Both the position numbers and the translations under genes were made by a program. Under the pieces are notes generated by a model. It searched no databases and was not told the DNA's origin. It worked only from the letters and a program-made list of their open reading frames with translations. A DNA stretch of 64,000 nucleotides from Nitzschia sp. DOCU1. Taxonomy: Eukaryota > Bacillariophyta > Bacillariophyceae > Bacillariales > Bacillariaceae. Positions 10,321 through 21,388 of this stretch are shown here, piece after piece. The stretch is taken from NCBI GenBank assembly GCA_951394045.1, contig OX595990.1, positions 186,001-250,000 of the forward strand, read 5' to 3'. How positions within the stretch are numbered: the first letter of the stretch is position 1; each line of letters opens with the position of its first letter.

Positions 10321-11630
10321 ATCGTTTCTATTCGCCATGGTTTAGAATCTGGAGTTTATATTATCTGGCACGAGACCCAAGAAATAAGTACACCATAGTG
10401 ACTTACTGAGTTGACCAGTGCCCCAACCACATCAAATGGCCGAAGTAGTCCCCTTTCGTAGATTAAATGTCATTGAGGCTGATTCCCAGAGATCTGCCGA
10501 ATCGCCGATGCAGAGCAAACGCACAGTTGTCGTGAACTATTTACCACGGAATTCACCCTTGCTTAGAAAAGAAAGAACCGAGTGCACCCCCATGCTGGAC
10601 AATGCCACAATGATTCGTTGTTGTGGGATAAAAAGGACTTTGGGCACGGCCTGTTGTATAGCCGCCAACCAATCCTTGCCTATTTCATCGTGCGGTCGAT
10701 TCGTCGTTCAGTCTCAAGCCCCCGCATTCCCCAGACATGGTTTCTTGTCTTCTCCATGATGGATTAGGCAGCTCCTTACATCCCAGGCCTCGTCGTCTAA
10801 GCCCCATGCGCTCTGTTTGAGTCTCTACCTCGGGGTAGCAGCACCAGGATATCATTTCGACCGGATCGTTCAGGATCAGGGATGGCTTCTGCTATGCTAT
10901 ATCATCATCGTCCGAGTGGTTTTTTGCTGCAAGTTCCAAGCCAGAGGTTATGAGTACATCGTGATTGATTCAAATGACTACACTTATTGACTGTCCCGCG
11001 GCGCTAAGCTCCATGCATAATAGTTGGAGTATTTCGAATTGTCAGACCAACACCGGCGAGTACTTCTATTGCTGTAAAGAGAGGAGGGACGGAGCAGTCT
11101 CTAGAAAAGTAAGAAGATTTTTTTCTTTGTTCACTGATGAGTGTAACAAACAAATCTTTCTTGGATTCTTCTTACAGCCGTACTACTAGTACTGGCGGTA
11201 GTAGTAAGCAAGCTCAGCCGCCAACCTACTCGACCATCATCTTCCGCTATGTGAATCGAATCTCCCTGAAGGTTTCATCTGCTATATCTACATGGACAAA
11301 TCATGTTGGTGAGAAGACCGGCGACTACTCGGCAACAAGGAGTTCGAGTTCGAAATCATTCCAAGTACCACGTTAAAATATTCTATCGCGACCACGGGCT
11401 TATTTAAAACAGCACCTCGTAAGCGTGAAAAAGCCAGAAAATGAGAACATTTGCCTCTGACCTCGGAAGGTGACGAATAGCATGCGAACACTTTGTTTGA
11501 CATCGACCTTCTTCGAGAGCATCATCCCGAGCAGAGGGGGAAAGAACTTCAGCAGGATTGCTTCTCATAAATTCACAAAACATCGACTCGGATTGGAATC
11601 CTGCCAGCAACAATTCGAAGGTATCCCAAC
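10321..11630. other. Spacer between cassettes 1 and 2
   Basis: No confident gene and no recognisable family C copy. A segment at 10700-10780 (ACATGGTTTCTTGTC ... GGATTAGGCAGCT) recurs at 12905-12940, so part of the spacer is duplicated sequence. The last ~170 bases (AAGGTGACG ... TTCGAGAG) are similar to the region upstream of A3 (17495-17560), probably a shared promoter. Confidence 0.45.
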
Positions 11631-12527
11631 ATGCTCTTTCGAGTCGCTTTTGGCTTCATCGTTCTAACGTCGTCGTTGGCTCCTATCGCCAGCGTGGCTG
11701 GACAATTGGACGAGGACAAGATCTTTGGTAGTACGCTTGTGCGACAAGATATGTTTTATGCGGCCGAGAATTCGGATGAACGCAGCCCCCATTATCTTCG
11801 CCGCCAACTTCAGCAGTCGTCGTGCAGACCGCTGCAGTACGGAGTATACACCGGCGATTGCAGTGGGACTTATCCTTGCACTTGCAACGGACTTACTACT
11901 TCATGCCCCTTCTGTGAGATCCAAACTTCCTCAGTCGCAGGCACCGTTTGCCAGCAATCTGGGACTTCAAGTACCTTTACATTCAACAAAGATTCCCCGC
12001 AAATTATGACATGTACCTGCAACTATTATGGAAGTGGAAGTGTCGATCAAACCTGCGCCCCTTGGACTCCGCCACCAGACACATTACCACCTGCCGCTCC
12101 TCCACTTCCCCCAACACCTGTGCCCGCCCCCACTCCCGCACCTGTCGATAGGAATCCAGGAACTGGCGGAGGAACTCTCACTCCTGCAGTGCCAATCCCT
12201 TCTTTGACGCCCCTGGGGTGCCATGCCATGGTCCCGTTCAACCCCCGAATCTGCATCGGTGGGACAGATCGATGCTCGCCAGAAGTTGTTTCTTGCGCCA
12301 TTATGGGTCAGCACTCATGTGCATGCACGGGTTCTTCTGACACCATGTGCTCCTATTGTCAAGTGCAGACAGCCACCGAAATGTTCTGCCAAGTCGTTGG
12401 ATCGTCCAGTACCTTTACTGGTCTTGATGGTGTCAAGAAAACGTGCACCTGCGATTACGCCGGAAACGGTCAGGCTGCCCAGACCTGTACTCCTGTCCCC
12501 ACGATGGACATCTCCGAAATGCCCTAG
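11631..12527 (+). CDS. Family A2: secreted protein with two Cys-rich modules
   Basis: 298 residues from ATG 11631. Same plan as A1: signal peptide (residues ~1-24, ending SVAG), an acidic propeptide ending YLRRQLQQSSC, Cys-rich module 1, Pro/Ala-rich linker, Cys-rich module 2. Compared with A1 it has a longer propeptide and its C-terminus ends TMDISEMP. Its last ~230 coding and 3' bases are almost identical to those of A3 although the linkers differ clearly, which suggests recent gene conversion or unequal exchange. The intact frame and regular Cys spacing support a functional gene. Probably extracellular; molecular role unknown. Confidence 0.85.
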   Translation: MLFRVAFGFIVLTSSLAPIASVAGQLDEDKIFGSTLVRQDMFYAAENSDERSPHYLRRQLQQSSCRPLQYGVYTGDCSGTYPCTCNGLTTSCPFCEIQTSSVAGTVCQQSGTSSTFTFNKDSPQIMTCTCNYYGSGSVDQTCAPWTPPPDTLPPAAPPLPPTPVPAPTPAPVDRNPGTGGGTLTPAVPIPSLTPLGCHAMVPFNPRICIGGTDRCSPEVVSCAIMGQHSCACTGSSDTMCSYCQVQTATEMFCQVVGSSSTFTGLDGVKKTCTCDYAGNGQAAQTCTPVPTMDISEMP

Positions 12528-13492
12528 TGGATGACTTGATCCTTCTGCATATGGTCACTGCGGTATGATGCCGCGACGTGTTGATGTACTTGAGTTGACA
12601 ATGCCCCACGAAGCAGCGAATGTCAATCGAACGGAGGGGATTGCTTGTCCACACCAATTCATGTTTCACAAAAGACTTTCAAGATTTGAGCCAGTGAAGA
12701 AACCGGTAGATGATAATTTCCTAGAACGCCAATCCAACGGAGACATGACTTTCACCCTTGGTACGAGCAGGAAGGACTGGGTTGATTCCGATGATTGATG
12801 ATGTTACCACAATAGGACAATGCGTCGTCGTAAAATAACGGCAAATCCTGGCCTTTTTCGCCTTGTTGCCATTCGTCGATCCGTCTCGTGCTTTTGGATT
12901 CTCCAGACATGGTTTCTTGTCGTATTTATGAGGGATTAGGCAGCTGGTGCCATACGAAGCCTCGTCATCTCAGTTTTACTGGAAGCCAATTCGAGACAGC
13001 CGCGTGTAAGACTGTAATGTTTTCAAGTTGTTGCACTTAATGCAAAGTTCCAGCATCGTACATCGGGTGTATGATGGATGATCCGAAAAAGTTCCAATCG
13101 CCGGTGCTAAATCATCTTGGTGTCAGGAGGAGGCCGCTGAGCGCGCCTGGTGAAATGTGAAATCCAGTCCTCGCCACCGAAGCCTTTGAAGCTTTACATG
13201 GATGGATAGACGGATGGAAGAAATGTTGAACTAACTCTGAAAGTGGAAATAGCCGCCGTTCATTGCGATCGCAGCGGTCAGTATCGCACCAACGATCGCG
13301 ACCATTCCCTGCTTCCAACGTCTGTCTGCCGTCTTCACAGAAACTGATGACGTTCGCCGCGCGGGCGTGGTTCGGCGTCAAACCCGAAGGCGCACGTTTG
13401 GGTGTTCCGATCGCGAAGATCCAAGAAAGATCTTCGTGACGCTTTGCGTCTCGACCTCTACCCATCTACACTTTCACAAGATTGATACAACC
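12528..13492 (+). other. A2-B2 intergenic spacer, duplicated
   Basis: No gene. 12690-12730 matches the spacer after A1. 12860-12950 matches the region after B1. 13230-13430 matches the region upstream of B3 (19110-19350), sharing ACGTCTGTCTGCCGT and AAATAGCCGC. Confidence 0.5.
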
Positions 13493-13690
13493 ATGATAAA
13501 AGGCTTTGTCGACTGGTTGATGTTTTAATATCATGACGACAATAACAGTACTACGACCACTAATGTGGAAGCAGCATCCATAACGTCGGGTCAACAAGGT
13601 TTGGCTATGGCTGATCTCAAGACGGGGCGGACGACTTTGTCTCGTCGTTGAATGACATTCAAGAGAATCAAGAACGTTTTGAACAAGCTA
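13493..13690 (+). pseudogene. Family B2 relic, truncated copy of the B membrane protein gene
   Basis: Base by base this stretch follows the 5' end of B3 (19552-19760): ATG, the CTTT-GT-GACT-TTGA region, GACGAC...AACAACAGTACGACCA, GCGGCATCC, CAAGGTTTGGCT and AAGAATCAAGAACGT all have counterparts. In-frame stops appear after about 11 codons and again near 13650, and the membrane region and tail are missing. Immediately downstream lies the 3' end of C1. It is a dead copy, and its position shows that cassette 2 once had the A-B-C order of cassette 3. Confidence 0.7.
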
Positions 13691-13724
13691 AACAAGTTAA
13701 ATGACTTTGTATTTATGATGATTC

Positions 13725-14955
13725 TCACGATTCTTTCGGGCAACCAGGAGGAAGCGTTTTGGGGTCGTTAGAAGCCCAAATATCAAGATTGTCAAACATT
13801 GCATACTGTGGCAGATTCAGCTGCCATTGAAAGATAATCTTCTCACTCCCAGCCTTGCTTACATCAAGGGATCCACAACGTCGCGTCCAAAGAATGTCCA
13901 ATCTGTCAGGGGCGCTCTTGCCTTTTACCTCTACTGTAGCAAGTTCAATGTCGTATATTTTGTCTCGGGCAGAAATCTGAAACGAAGGTTCTACGCTGGG
14001 CCAGAGATCGAAATCATAATAACATACTCCATAGTAACCAAGTGCTGCGATATCCATTCCAAAGCTGACAAATTGAAGACTCTTGGTGTCCAATTCCAAT
14101 TCAAGCTTGTCCGGTCCTTTCATCATATCGGAGTTCATGCCTATAGCATACTTCCCACCTCTGCCACCAGTGCGTCTCTGTACGTTTGCAGGTAAACCGG
14201 CGCCGGGTAATTCTCCTGGCTGTACTTCGCTCCTTGCTTTCCATAAGCGAGATTGATAGTATTTTCAGCATCCTTGTTCCAATGTTGAAAGGCGCTCGGT
14301 TGTCCTTCCGGCGCATGACAGACGCGCGGGTCGTCCTGATAATTAAGTTCTGGCTTCGAGAAATCATAGTTCGGATGTTCAAAGTCCTCTGAAAACAGCT
14401 TGATCGCATCCCCGGCCTTTGGAGGATTGTTCCCGTTTTGAGTGGGAGTTGTGTTGTCATTTGTAGTGGGAGGGTCGTCATTTGTAATATCATTTTGAGT
14501 GGGACTTGTGTTGTCAATTGTAAGGTCGTCATTTGTGTTATCTTCAATGTTATTTTCTTGAGTGATGTCTTGAGGGTCGTCTTTTGGAGGGGAAAGGGGT
14601 TCATCTTTTTTTGGCTTCTTTTTCCTTTGTTTACTCGTCTTGGACGACAACTTAGAAGACTTGGAAGACTTCGACCCTTTGTTTTGTTTGGTACTGGTAG
14701 AAGAATCGCCGTTGTTGCTCTTAGAAAGGGGGCGAAGGTTTCTGTCTTGATGGGAAATTCTGGGTAAACCAGCTATGTCAAGGAAGCCTTCGAGGCCGAG
14801 GATTTGGTGAGCATTAGGTGCGGTGAAACTTCATTGCTTCTTTCACAACGCGGCTTACCTCTCAGCATGTGCTGCGCAGGCACCATGCCGGGCAATATCC
14901 AGAGCATCGCTGCAAAGGTCAGCTCGAGAGCAAGGACGACACCCTTAGTTCTCAT
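13725..14955 (-). pseudogene. Family C1: secreted Lys/Ser-cluster protein with a one-base frameshift
   Basis: Minus strand, two exons. Exon 1 (14955-14859) encodes a signal peptide. A 71-nt intron (14858-14788) begins GTAAGC and ends AAG. Exon 2 continues LRGFLDIAGLPR, then a lysine cluster (residues ~66-93, with KSSKSSK spacing), a D/N/T/P-rich linker and a globular domain. Near 14150-14165 one base is missing relative to C3: the frame ends at SML-stop, while the next frame resumes GGKYAIGM and runs to the end (CPKES). Adding exons gives a length two bases over a multiple of three, consistent with a single deletion. It may be a young pseudogene or a sequencing error. Function unknown; see C3. 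Confidence 0.65.
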
Positions 14956-17653
14956 CTTTATCACAAATCCTTACTTGGAGCAGTGCTAGATAGTATGTAG
15001 CTTTTTCTTGCTTTGTAGTTGGCGAGGTTTCTTCCCGATATGTGAACGTTGATTCTATTTGGAAATAGCCTTCCTCCAGTATCAGTTTTACGTCGAACTC
15101 GTCAAGTCTTTTCCTTCTTTTGGTGATGTTTCTTGTTTCGCTCGGTGGTTTTGTTGTTTTATGGGAAGTAACTTTTACTGAGGATTTCTTACATTTCCCA
15201 CTGGACGTCCTTCGAACGAAGCTGTGTCATATTTACCCACCAACAGTTGGTTTTACTTCTATTCGTGTCGCTCCACTTCGTTTCAGGAAGAAATACGAAT
15301 GCGATGTCGCCAAAACTGTTCCTTTTTCATTTATGAATTCGTGATTGTACTTCTGGCCAAAATTTTGGTGTTTGTTCTTCTTTGTTTGCGTAGAGGTCCG
15401 TGTTGTCTTGTTGCTTTTGTTGTTTGATGATCAGTAACTTTCTGAGGGTTTCTGATCGTCTCCCCAACACATCAAGTCGAAAGAAGTTGTTAATCTATTC
15501 ACCAGCAGTCGTAGGTACTTTCATTTACGAACTCGGATAAGTAGCGCCACTTCGTTTTTACAAGCAAGGGTAGTTCGAAGAAACAGAAATGCTTTGTCGC
15601 TCGCAGTGCTTTTCATTTATTGACTCGTGATTGTAGATAAGGGCATGATGATGTGGAGGCAGATGACTGTGGCAGCGGATACGAAGTGGATGACATTGCG
15701 ACGATGTTGACATTTCCCTTCCATTGAATGTGTCTGTTCACCCCAACAATAAGATATATGGGGTGCTTCGGGTCGCCTTGTTCGCGGGTTTTCCCTCTCC
15801 ATCGACAGAGTCTCCATGCTTTCAGGATTGAACACCACGGCGGACGTCATTCTCGTCGCCCGGATTTTTAAGTTCGCATTTTCATTGTCGCAACATCAGC
15901 TATGAGAAGCTTCATTTGCGTCGCTGTTCGCATGATTTCCGTCCTAATGTCAGCTTGGTCCAACCGAGACCGGCGAGCAGCACATCGACCCATTAACTAA
16001 GTCATCGTTATGATGAAGGGTCGGATATGGGATGGTTATGTCATGATTGCTGCAAAAGATCTATCAGAGAGAGAGATGAAACGCGTGATACTTTCCCGTC
16101 GTAGTTTCGTGACGTCATGATGATGGTGGAAACGTCATCGGACGGATCGACGGACTCGGACCTCGGACCTCTCAATATGTTGACCAATAAATTCGCAGGC
16201 GAGTCGGGCGAGCTTCCCCCGTTGAGTTTCAATTTTCGAGTGACTCCCTCTCACTTGCTTGGGATTCGTTCCACTTTTCTTCTTTTCTATCGCCCCCACC
16301 CCATCATACCCCTTCCGCAATCAACAGTATATGGAGAAAGAAACAATCATGAAGACCAAGAAGATGCTATCCGAATGAAGACCAGAGCTTGGACTCACAG
16401 GGCCCTTGGGGCGTGTCGTGTCGTCTCAACACTGTCTGTTGTTGCTGCTGCAGATGATCACGACCCTGGCTTCGTCGTGAAACCATCGAGAAGATAGGAC
16501 CCACGATATTAAATAAATGCTTTCCCTACTGTGGAGAATGGCGACCCTACTGGAAAGAAACGGAAATACTGAAGGGGAAGAAATCGCTTGGAAGAAGCAT
16601 ACTACAAAGTCAAGACATCCATGGCATCTCGGGGTGATATCAAAGCTAGTCCGACGAGCGATACATCAACCAATCTATCGTCCAATCATTCGTAAATGTA
16701 GATGTTTATCTATTATAGTTTTAAAAAGAGTGATGCAATGCGTAGAAAAGTAAGATATAGTCCTGTCGTCGTTTGCAGTAGGTGACCCACGTTCACGTGT
16801 TGGTCAACACGCCATGGCTAGCTAGCTCCATGTGTCGCTAGCTAGCTTGTTTACGTGCATTCGTCATTGTCGCCCTCGTTGTTCTTGTCACGTTTCACGC
16901 TTTAGACACGTCGCCTCTTCTTAAGGTCGAGTCTTTCCCCGTCCATCGATGACCTTTTCATACAGCCCGCGAAGATCCGATTCAAAGCACAAACTCCCAG
17001 GTAGTCAAATGCCATTCCCTCTATACGTACATGCGTGCAGGTTCGAAAGGATCTTGTAGAAAGACGCGAACCGCCCAAAGGTTTCTTTAGAGTCTGTTGC
17101 CCTTGCCACTTAATCGTCGGCGTTTGGTGGCGGAGACTTTGGCGTCTTGGAGGCTGGATTTCGTATGACTCCTTGTGAGGTATGAATCGATTCGACAGGT
17201 GCATGAAGATTTCAGTAAATCATTGTATTGGCTACCATGCGACTACTTGTACTCTAGCTAGATGTTGTCGCCTTTGGCGTCCTCGGGGTCTGATGCCTCC
17301 TGCCACCCATGCGTGGAATTGCAATGGGATTCGCCTTTGCAATGGGCTTCGCCATTGCATTGGGCTTCGCCAATCGAACTATTATCATTCACGGTTTCCG
17401 TTGCTATCCCAACGGCGGATGCAAGATCCTATCTAAAGCATCACCTCTTAAGCACAAAGCTCAAGAAAAAGAGAAAAAACTGCCCCACACATGGGAAGGT
17501 GACGTACACCGAACGCATTTGGTTTGACTCAACCTTGTTTTCGAGAGTAGTACAGAAGGATGTTTTGCACGATTGTTTCTCAAAAGATCACAAAACAGCG
17601 ATCTCTAGAGGATTGGAATCGACCAGCCAGCAGCACTTCTAAGTTATTCCACC
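14956..17653. other. Long spacer between cassettes 2 and 3 with diverged repeats
   Basis: No convincing gene. Two diverged ~280-base direct repeats (about 15120-15350 and 15395-15640), each ending in a TTTCATTTAT...TCGTGATTGTA motif, lie upstream of C1. Related sequence lies upstream of C3. A frame at 16117-16497 (plus) has no recognisable features. The last ~170 bases resemble the A2 promoter region. Confidence 0.45.
17321..17374 (+). repeat. 18-bp tandem repeat, three copies
   Basis: Three consecutive units of the form GCAWTGGGMTTCGCCWWT at 17321, 17339 and 17357. It lies about 280 bases upstream of A3. Function, if any, unknown. Confidence 0.8.
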
Positions 17654-18547
17654 ATGCTCGTTCGTGGCGTCTTTTCCTGCTTCGTTCTATCGTCGTCCTA
17701 TATCTTGGCTAGCGCCGGAGTTGGACAATTCGACGAGAACAACAAGATCCTCGGTGCTCTTGTGCGCAAAGATGTGTTCTTTGCGGCCGAGACATCGGAT
17801 GAGCCAAGCCCACATTATCTTCGCCGACAACTTCAGCAGTCGTCATGCATCCCGCTGCAGTATGGGCAATACACCGGCGATTGCAGTGGGACTTATCCTT
17901 GCACCTGCAACGGTGTTGCTGCTGAATGCCCCTTCTGCGAAGTAACGACTACATCCGCAGAAGGTACCGTTTGTCAGCAGTCAGGAGAGTCAAGCACCTT
18001 TACATTCAATACTGATTCCCCGCAACTGATGGTATGCACCTGCAACTATTATGGAAGTGGAAGTGTCAATCAAACTTGCGTCCCTCAGGCCGCGGTATTA
18101 GACACATTGGTGCCTGCTCTTCCTCCACTTCCATCCGCGGGCCCTGCCCCCACTGCGGCACCGGGCACTAAAGCTCCAGGAACTGGAGAAGGAACTCTCA
18201 CTCCTGAAGTGCCAAACCCTTCATTGACTGGCCTGGGATGTCACGCGATTATCCCGTACAATGTCCGAATCTGCCTTAGCACGCCGGAGCAATGCGCACA
18301 ATATGGGGCTTCTTGCGACATTATGGGACAGCATTCATGTGCATGCACGGGTTCTTCGGACACCATGTGCTCCTATTGTCAAGTGCAGACAGCCACCGAA
18401 ACGTTCTGCCAAGTCGTTGGATCGTCCAGTACCTTTACCGGTCTTGATGGTGTCAAGAAAACGTGCACCTGCGATTACGCCGGGAACGGTCAGGCTACCC
18501 AGACATGTACTCCTGTCCCCACGATGGACATCTCCGAAATGCCCTAG
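17654..18547 (+). CDS. Family A3: secreted protein with two Cys-rich modules
   Basis: 297 residues from ATG 17654. Signal peptide (residues ~1-21), acidic propeptide ending YLRRQLQQSSC, Cys-rich module 1, an Ala/Pro-rich linker less Pro-dense than in A1 and A2, and Cys-rich module 2 ending TMDISEMP. The Cys pattern is the same as in A2. The 3' third and first ~15 bases after the stop nearly match A2, then similarity ends abruptly. The B3 gene follows about 1 kb downstream. The product is probably secreted to the wall or an extracellular matrix; no known family was recognised. Confidence 0.85.
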   Translation: MLVRGVFSCFVLSSSYILASAGVGQFDENNKILGALVRKDVFFAAETSDEPSPHYLRRQLQQSSCIPLQYGQYTGDCSGTYPCTCNGVAAECPFCEVTTTSAEGTVCQQSGESSTFTFNTDSPQLMVCTCNYYGSGSVNQTCVPQAAVLDTLVPALPPLPSAGPAPTAAPGTKAPGTGEGTLTPEVPNPSLTGLGCHAIIPYNVRICLSTPEQCAQYGASCDIMGQHSCACTGSSDTMCSYCQVQTATETFCQVVGSSSTFTGLDGVKKTCTCDYAGNGQATQTCTPVPTMDISEMP

Positions 18548-19551
18548 TGGATGACTTGATGTCCATCCGTTGCGATTATCCGCTTCTTCATTCAATTTGT
18601 TAAAATCGATGCCCCACCCTCCACAAATGCATGGTCAAAGTCACAAACGGGGTTTTCACAACGGAGAAAGCTCCCATACATGTCACAAAGCGAAGATCTG
18701 ATTCCAATCAACACACTCCCAGATAATTAATCGCGTATTTTTTACCCTTCCCACCATGATCACAAGATTCGTTGCTTGCGTGCATAGTAGCGGGAAAGTC
18801 GGTCACAAAGCTTTGACCACAGACAGGGCCATAAACATATCCAGGCTATCCCAAATGCTGTTCCACTTGAGAGAATTGCGTCATCTCTATGAAAGAGCAA
18901 TTTGTATCCGGCCACCTTCAACACCGACTACAATTGTCGTTTGCATGGTTAGCACCATGTCGACTAGCGTGCTTCACCTTGTGGACTGGCCTCTGCGTGT
19001 GCTGCAATGCCATGCGAAATCCGTTCATAACTATATCCGGTCTGATACCTCTAGTAGATATCCGCCGACGTCCCCTCTAGAGGGCTTTCGATGGGTAGAA
19101 GAAACATGGAACGGACTCTGATAGTGGCCTGGAAATAGCCGCTGTTCATCATCATGGCCATCATCAGCGTCGCCAAGAGAAAAACGTATCTTTCGTGGCG
19201 GTCACTGCTTGCGCGCCTCTTTCGGTGACGCACGCGAACGAAGATGGATTGATTCCATTCTGCTTCCGACGTCTGTCTGCCGTTCTCGCGGAACATGATG
19301 ACGTCCCCACGTCTGGGTGTCAACGAAGGCACACGTTTGGAACGTGTTCCGATGAAGATTTCGGTACGGCGAATCTTCTTCGCGACGACGACGCCATGTG
19401 CAAAAGATTGCGATTGGTGTGTCAAATCGCATCGTTGTTCTCACAAATTCCGACAAACTCTACTACAAGTTAGTCGCTCTCTCCTCAAGATGTAAGGGAA
19501 CTGATCCAACATCTACATTCTGTAGTCCTTTCGGCACTTCTATTGCTAAGC
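18548..19551 (+). other. A3-B3 spacer, duplicated
   Basis: No gene. 19110-19350 resembles 13230-13430 in cassette 2, including the ACGTCTGTCTGCCGT block. Confidence 0.5.
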
Positions 19552-20289
19552 ATGATGAAAGCTTTCGTGAACTACTTGACCTTTCAATATGACGACGAAA
19601 ACAACAACAGTACGACCAATAATTTGGAGGCGGCATCCAAAACGTCGGCACAAGGTTTGGCTCGAGCTCATCTAACGACGGGACTTGCAGCTACCTGGCG
19701 TCGGTTACAAGAAAAGTGGGACGCCTTTCAAAAGAATCAAGAACGTGTGGAGCAAGCGACACAACTCGCGAAAGAGTTGAAGAAACATTTACTCGAAGTC
19801 GATAAAGAAGCAGAAACCCACGGAAACGACAGGAGCGGCTTTGAATCTGGAATGCTCTTGGGCATGGCTGTTGGATTATCACTGGGGCTACCGAGTGTTA
19901 TTTTGGTACGAGGAGTCGCTGCTCCTGCCATGGCGCACAATATGGTCTATGCCATGTCGGGGGTTGCCGCTGGAAGTGTCGCAACTCGATACATGGCACG
20001 GCATCAAACCTTGGAAGAATTAAAAGTGGTGCGATCCTACATGTCTCAAAACTCTACAAAGCATCCACAAGACACAACATCGAGTAGCATTTGCGAACAT
20101 TCTCTCTTGTTGCGACAAGGCAATAACGTCCTGCGAGAGCATCATTGGAATCATCCGCCCCACTACGAGGACTCAAGGGGAAAGCTCTGGTGGCCATCTC
20201 CAGCTTCGATGGATCAAGAGATTCTATCGGAATACCGCAAAATTTTGACACACTGCCAAAATCAAAGTCGTCAGCAGCAGTTTCAATAG
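19552..20289 (+). CDS. Family B3: small membrane protein of unknown function
   Basis: 245 residues from ATG 19552. The N-terminal ~90 residues are hydrophilic and include a helical, coiled-coil-like stretch (RRLQEKWDAFQ to LKKHLLEVDKEAE). A Gly/Ala-rich hydrophobic region follows (residues ~98-147, GMLLGMAVGLSLGLP to GVAAGSVATRY), probably two membrane helices. The B signature ATRYMARHQTLEELK comes next, and a tail with LWWPSP...DQEILSEYRKILTHC matches B1. The N-terminus differs fully from B1, so the conserved parts are the membrane region and the tail. Function unknown. Confidence 0.75.
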   Translation: MMKAFVNYLTFQYDDENNNSTTNNLEAASKTSAQGLARAHLTTGLAATWRRLQEKWDAFQKNQERVEQATQLAKELKKHLLEVDKEAETHGNDRSGFESGMLLGMAVGLSLGLPSVILVRGVAAPAMAHNMVYAMSGVAAGSVATRYMARHQTLEELKVVRSYMSQNSTKHPQDTTSSSICEHSLLLRQGNNVLREHHWNHPPHYEDSRGKLWWPSPASMDQEILSEYRKILTHCQNQSRQQQFQ

Positions 20290-20572
20290 TTGTTGACGAT
20301 GCAGGGGATGAGGATACCTACTGCTCTCTCACTAAGCGTTGACAACATGTCCCATCCATGTCCCTTGCGAATGAAACGAACTCTTACTCTAATGCACGCC
20401 CATGCTATCTTCTTTGCATCTAGCACGATTCTACTCTTTATAGGCCTTGATATTATTACTATCATAACAATACTGTTAGGACAACAAAAAGAGAATTGCT
20501 ATTGTTAATGATGTTGCTGCCCGTGAGTCTTTGAGATACCCAGAACAACTTCTTCGGCACGGAAACATCTCA

Positions 20573-21230
20573 CTAGCAACCAGCAGGAAGCTTGTTAGGA
20601 TTGTCAGAAGCGAAAATATCGAGATTGTCAAACAATGAATTAAGCCGCCCCAATGCTTCCCATTCAAAGATAACAATTCCACTCTCGGCCTTGCCTACAT
20701 CAAGGGAGCCACAAACTCGCGTCCACGGAACGGACAGTTCGTCCGAAGCGCCACTATTGTCAGTTACCTTCACAGTATCAAGCACAGTCTTGGAAGATTT
20801 ATCCCTGACTGAAATCTGGAACTCGGAAGGATCGGTTGGAAAAGCTTGATAGAAACTTTGCCAACATGGGTCGTGGGCAGTTGGTGCAATATCACATCCA
20901 AAGCTGACAAAACGTCGACCATTGGTGTCGAATGACAAGCCAAGCTTGTCATGATCAAATGAGTCTGATTGCACGCCTGACATGCCTAGGGCGTACTTCC
21001 CTCCTCTTTCGTCAGAAAACTTTAGTTACTGGTTCTCATACCTAGTCTCTCCAAGTTTTCAGATACGTCACAGCTGTGGACATGTTATAATGATCGTACT
21101 CGATGCCTTCTTTTCCGTAAGCGAAATTGACAGTGTCTTCAATGTGGTTCTTCCTAGAATGGTAAAAGGCATTTCGTTCTCCTTCCCACCCCCTACAGGG
21201 ATAAATGTTGACATGAGTAAATGATGGATC
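20573..21230 (-). pseudogene. Family C2: truncated, broken copy of the C gene
   Basis: Minus strand. The 3' part (20983-20573) encodes the C-family C-terminal domain (RRFVSFGCDIAPTA ... WTRVCGSLDVGKAESG ... FDNLDIFASDNPNK). Upstream, 21068-21230 encodes the expected preceding piece (NFAYGKEGIEYDHY ... TAVTYLKTW), but stop codons right after TYLKTWRD and a frame change separate the two. No signal-peptide exon or lysine cluster precedes it; sequence similarity stops near 21230. It is a dead tandem copy of C3, with about 160 bases between them. Confidence 0.65.
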
Positions 21231-21388
21231 CGAGAAATTACACTGTTGGTTTTAAATAGAATTCTAGTTTTTTCTATACTACAAAGTATTCGCACCAGTA
21301 GCTAGAATACTAGAAACAACAAAACCAGAATGCCGTTATAGCATGATGATTTATTTCGAAGCTTCCACCACGCTGTGGAAACCTATAG

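Noticed and set aside
16117..16497. 126-residue plus-strand frame in the cassette 2-3 spacer
   Set aside because: No signal, domain or paralogue; composition and overlap with an opposite-strand frame fit chance.
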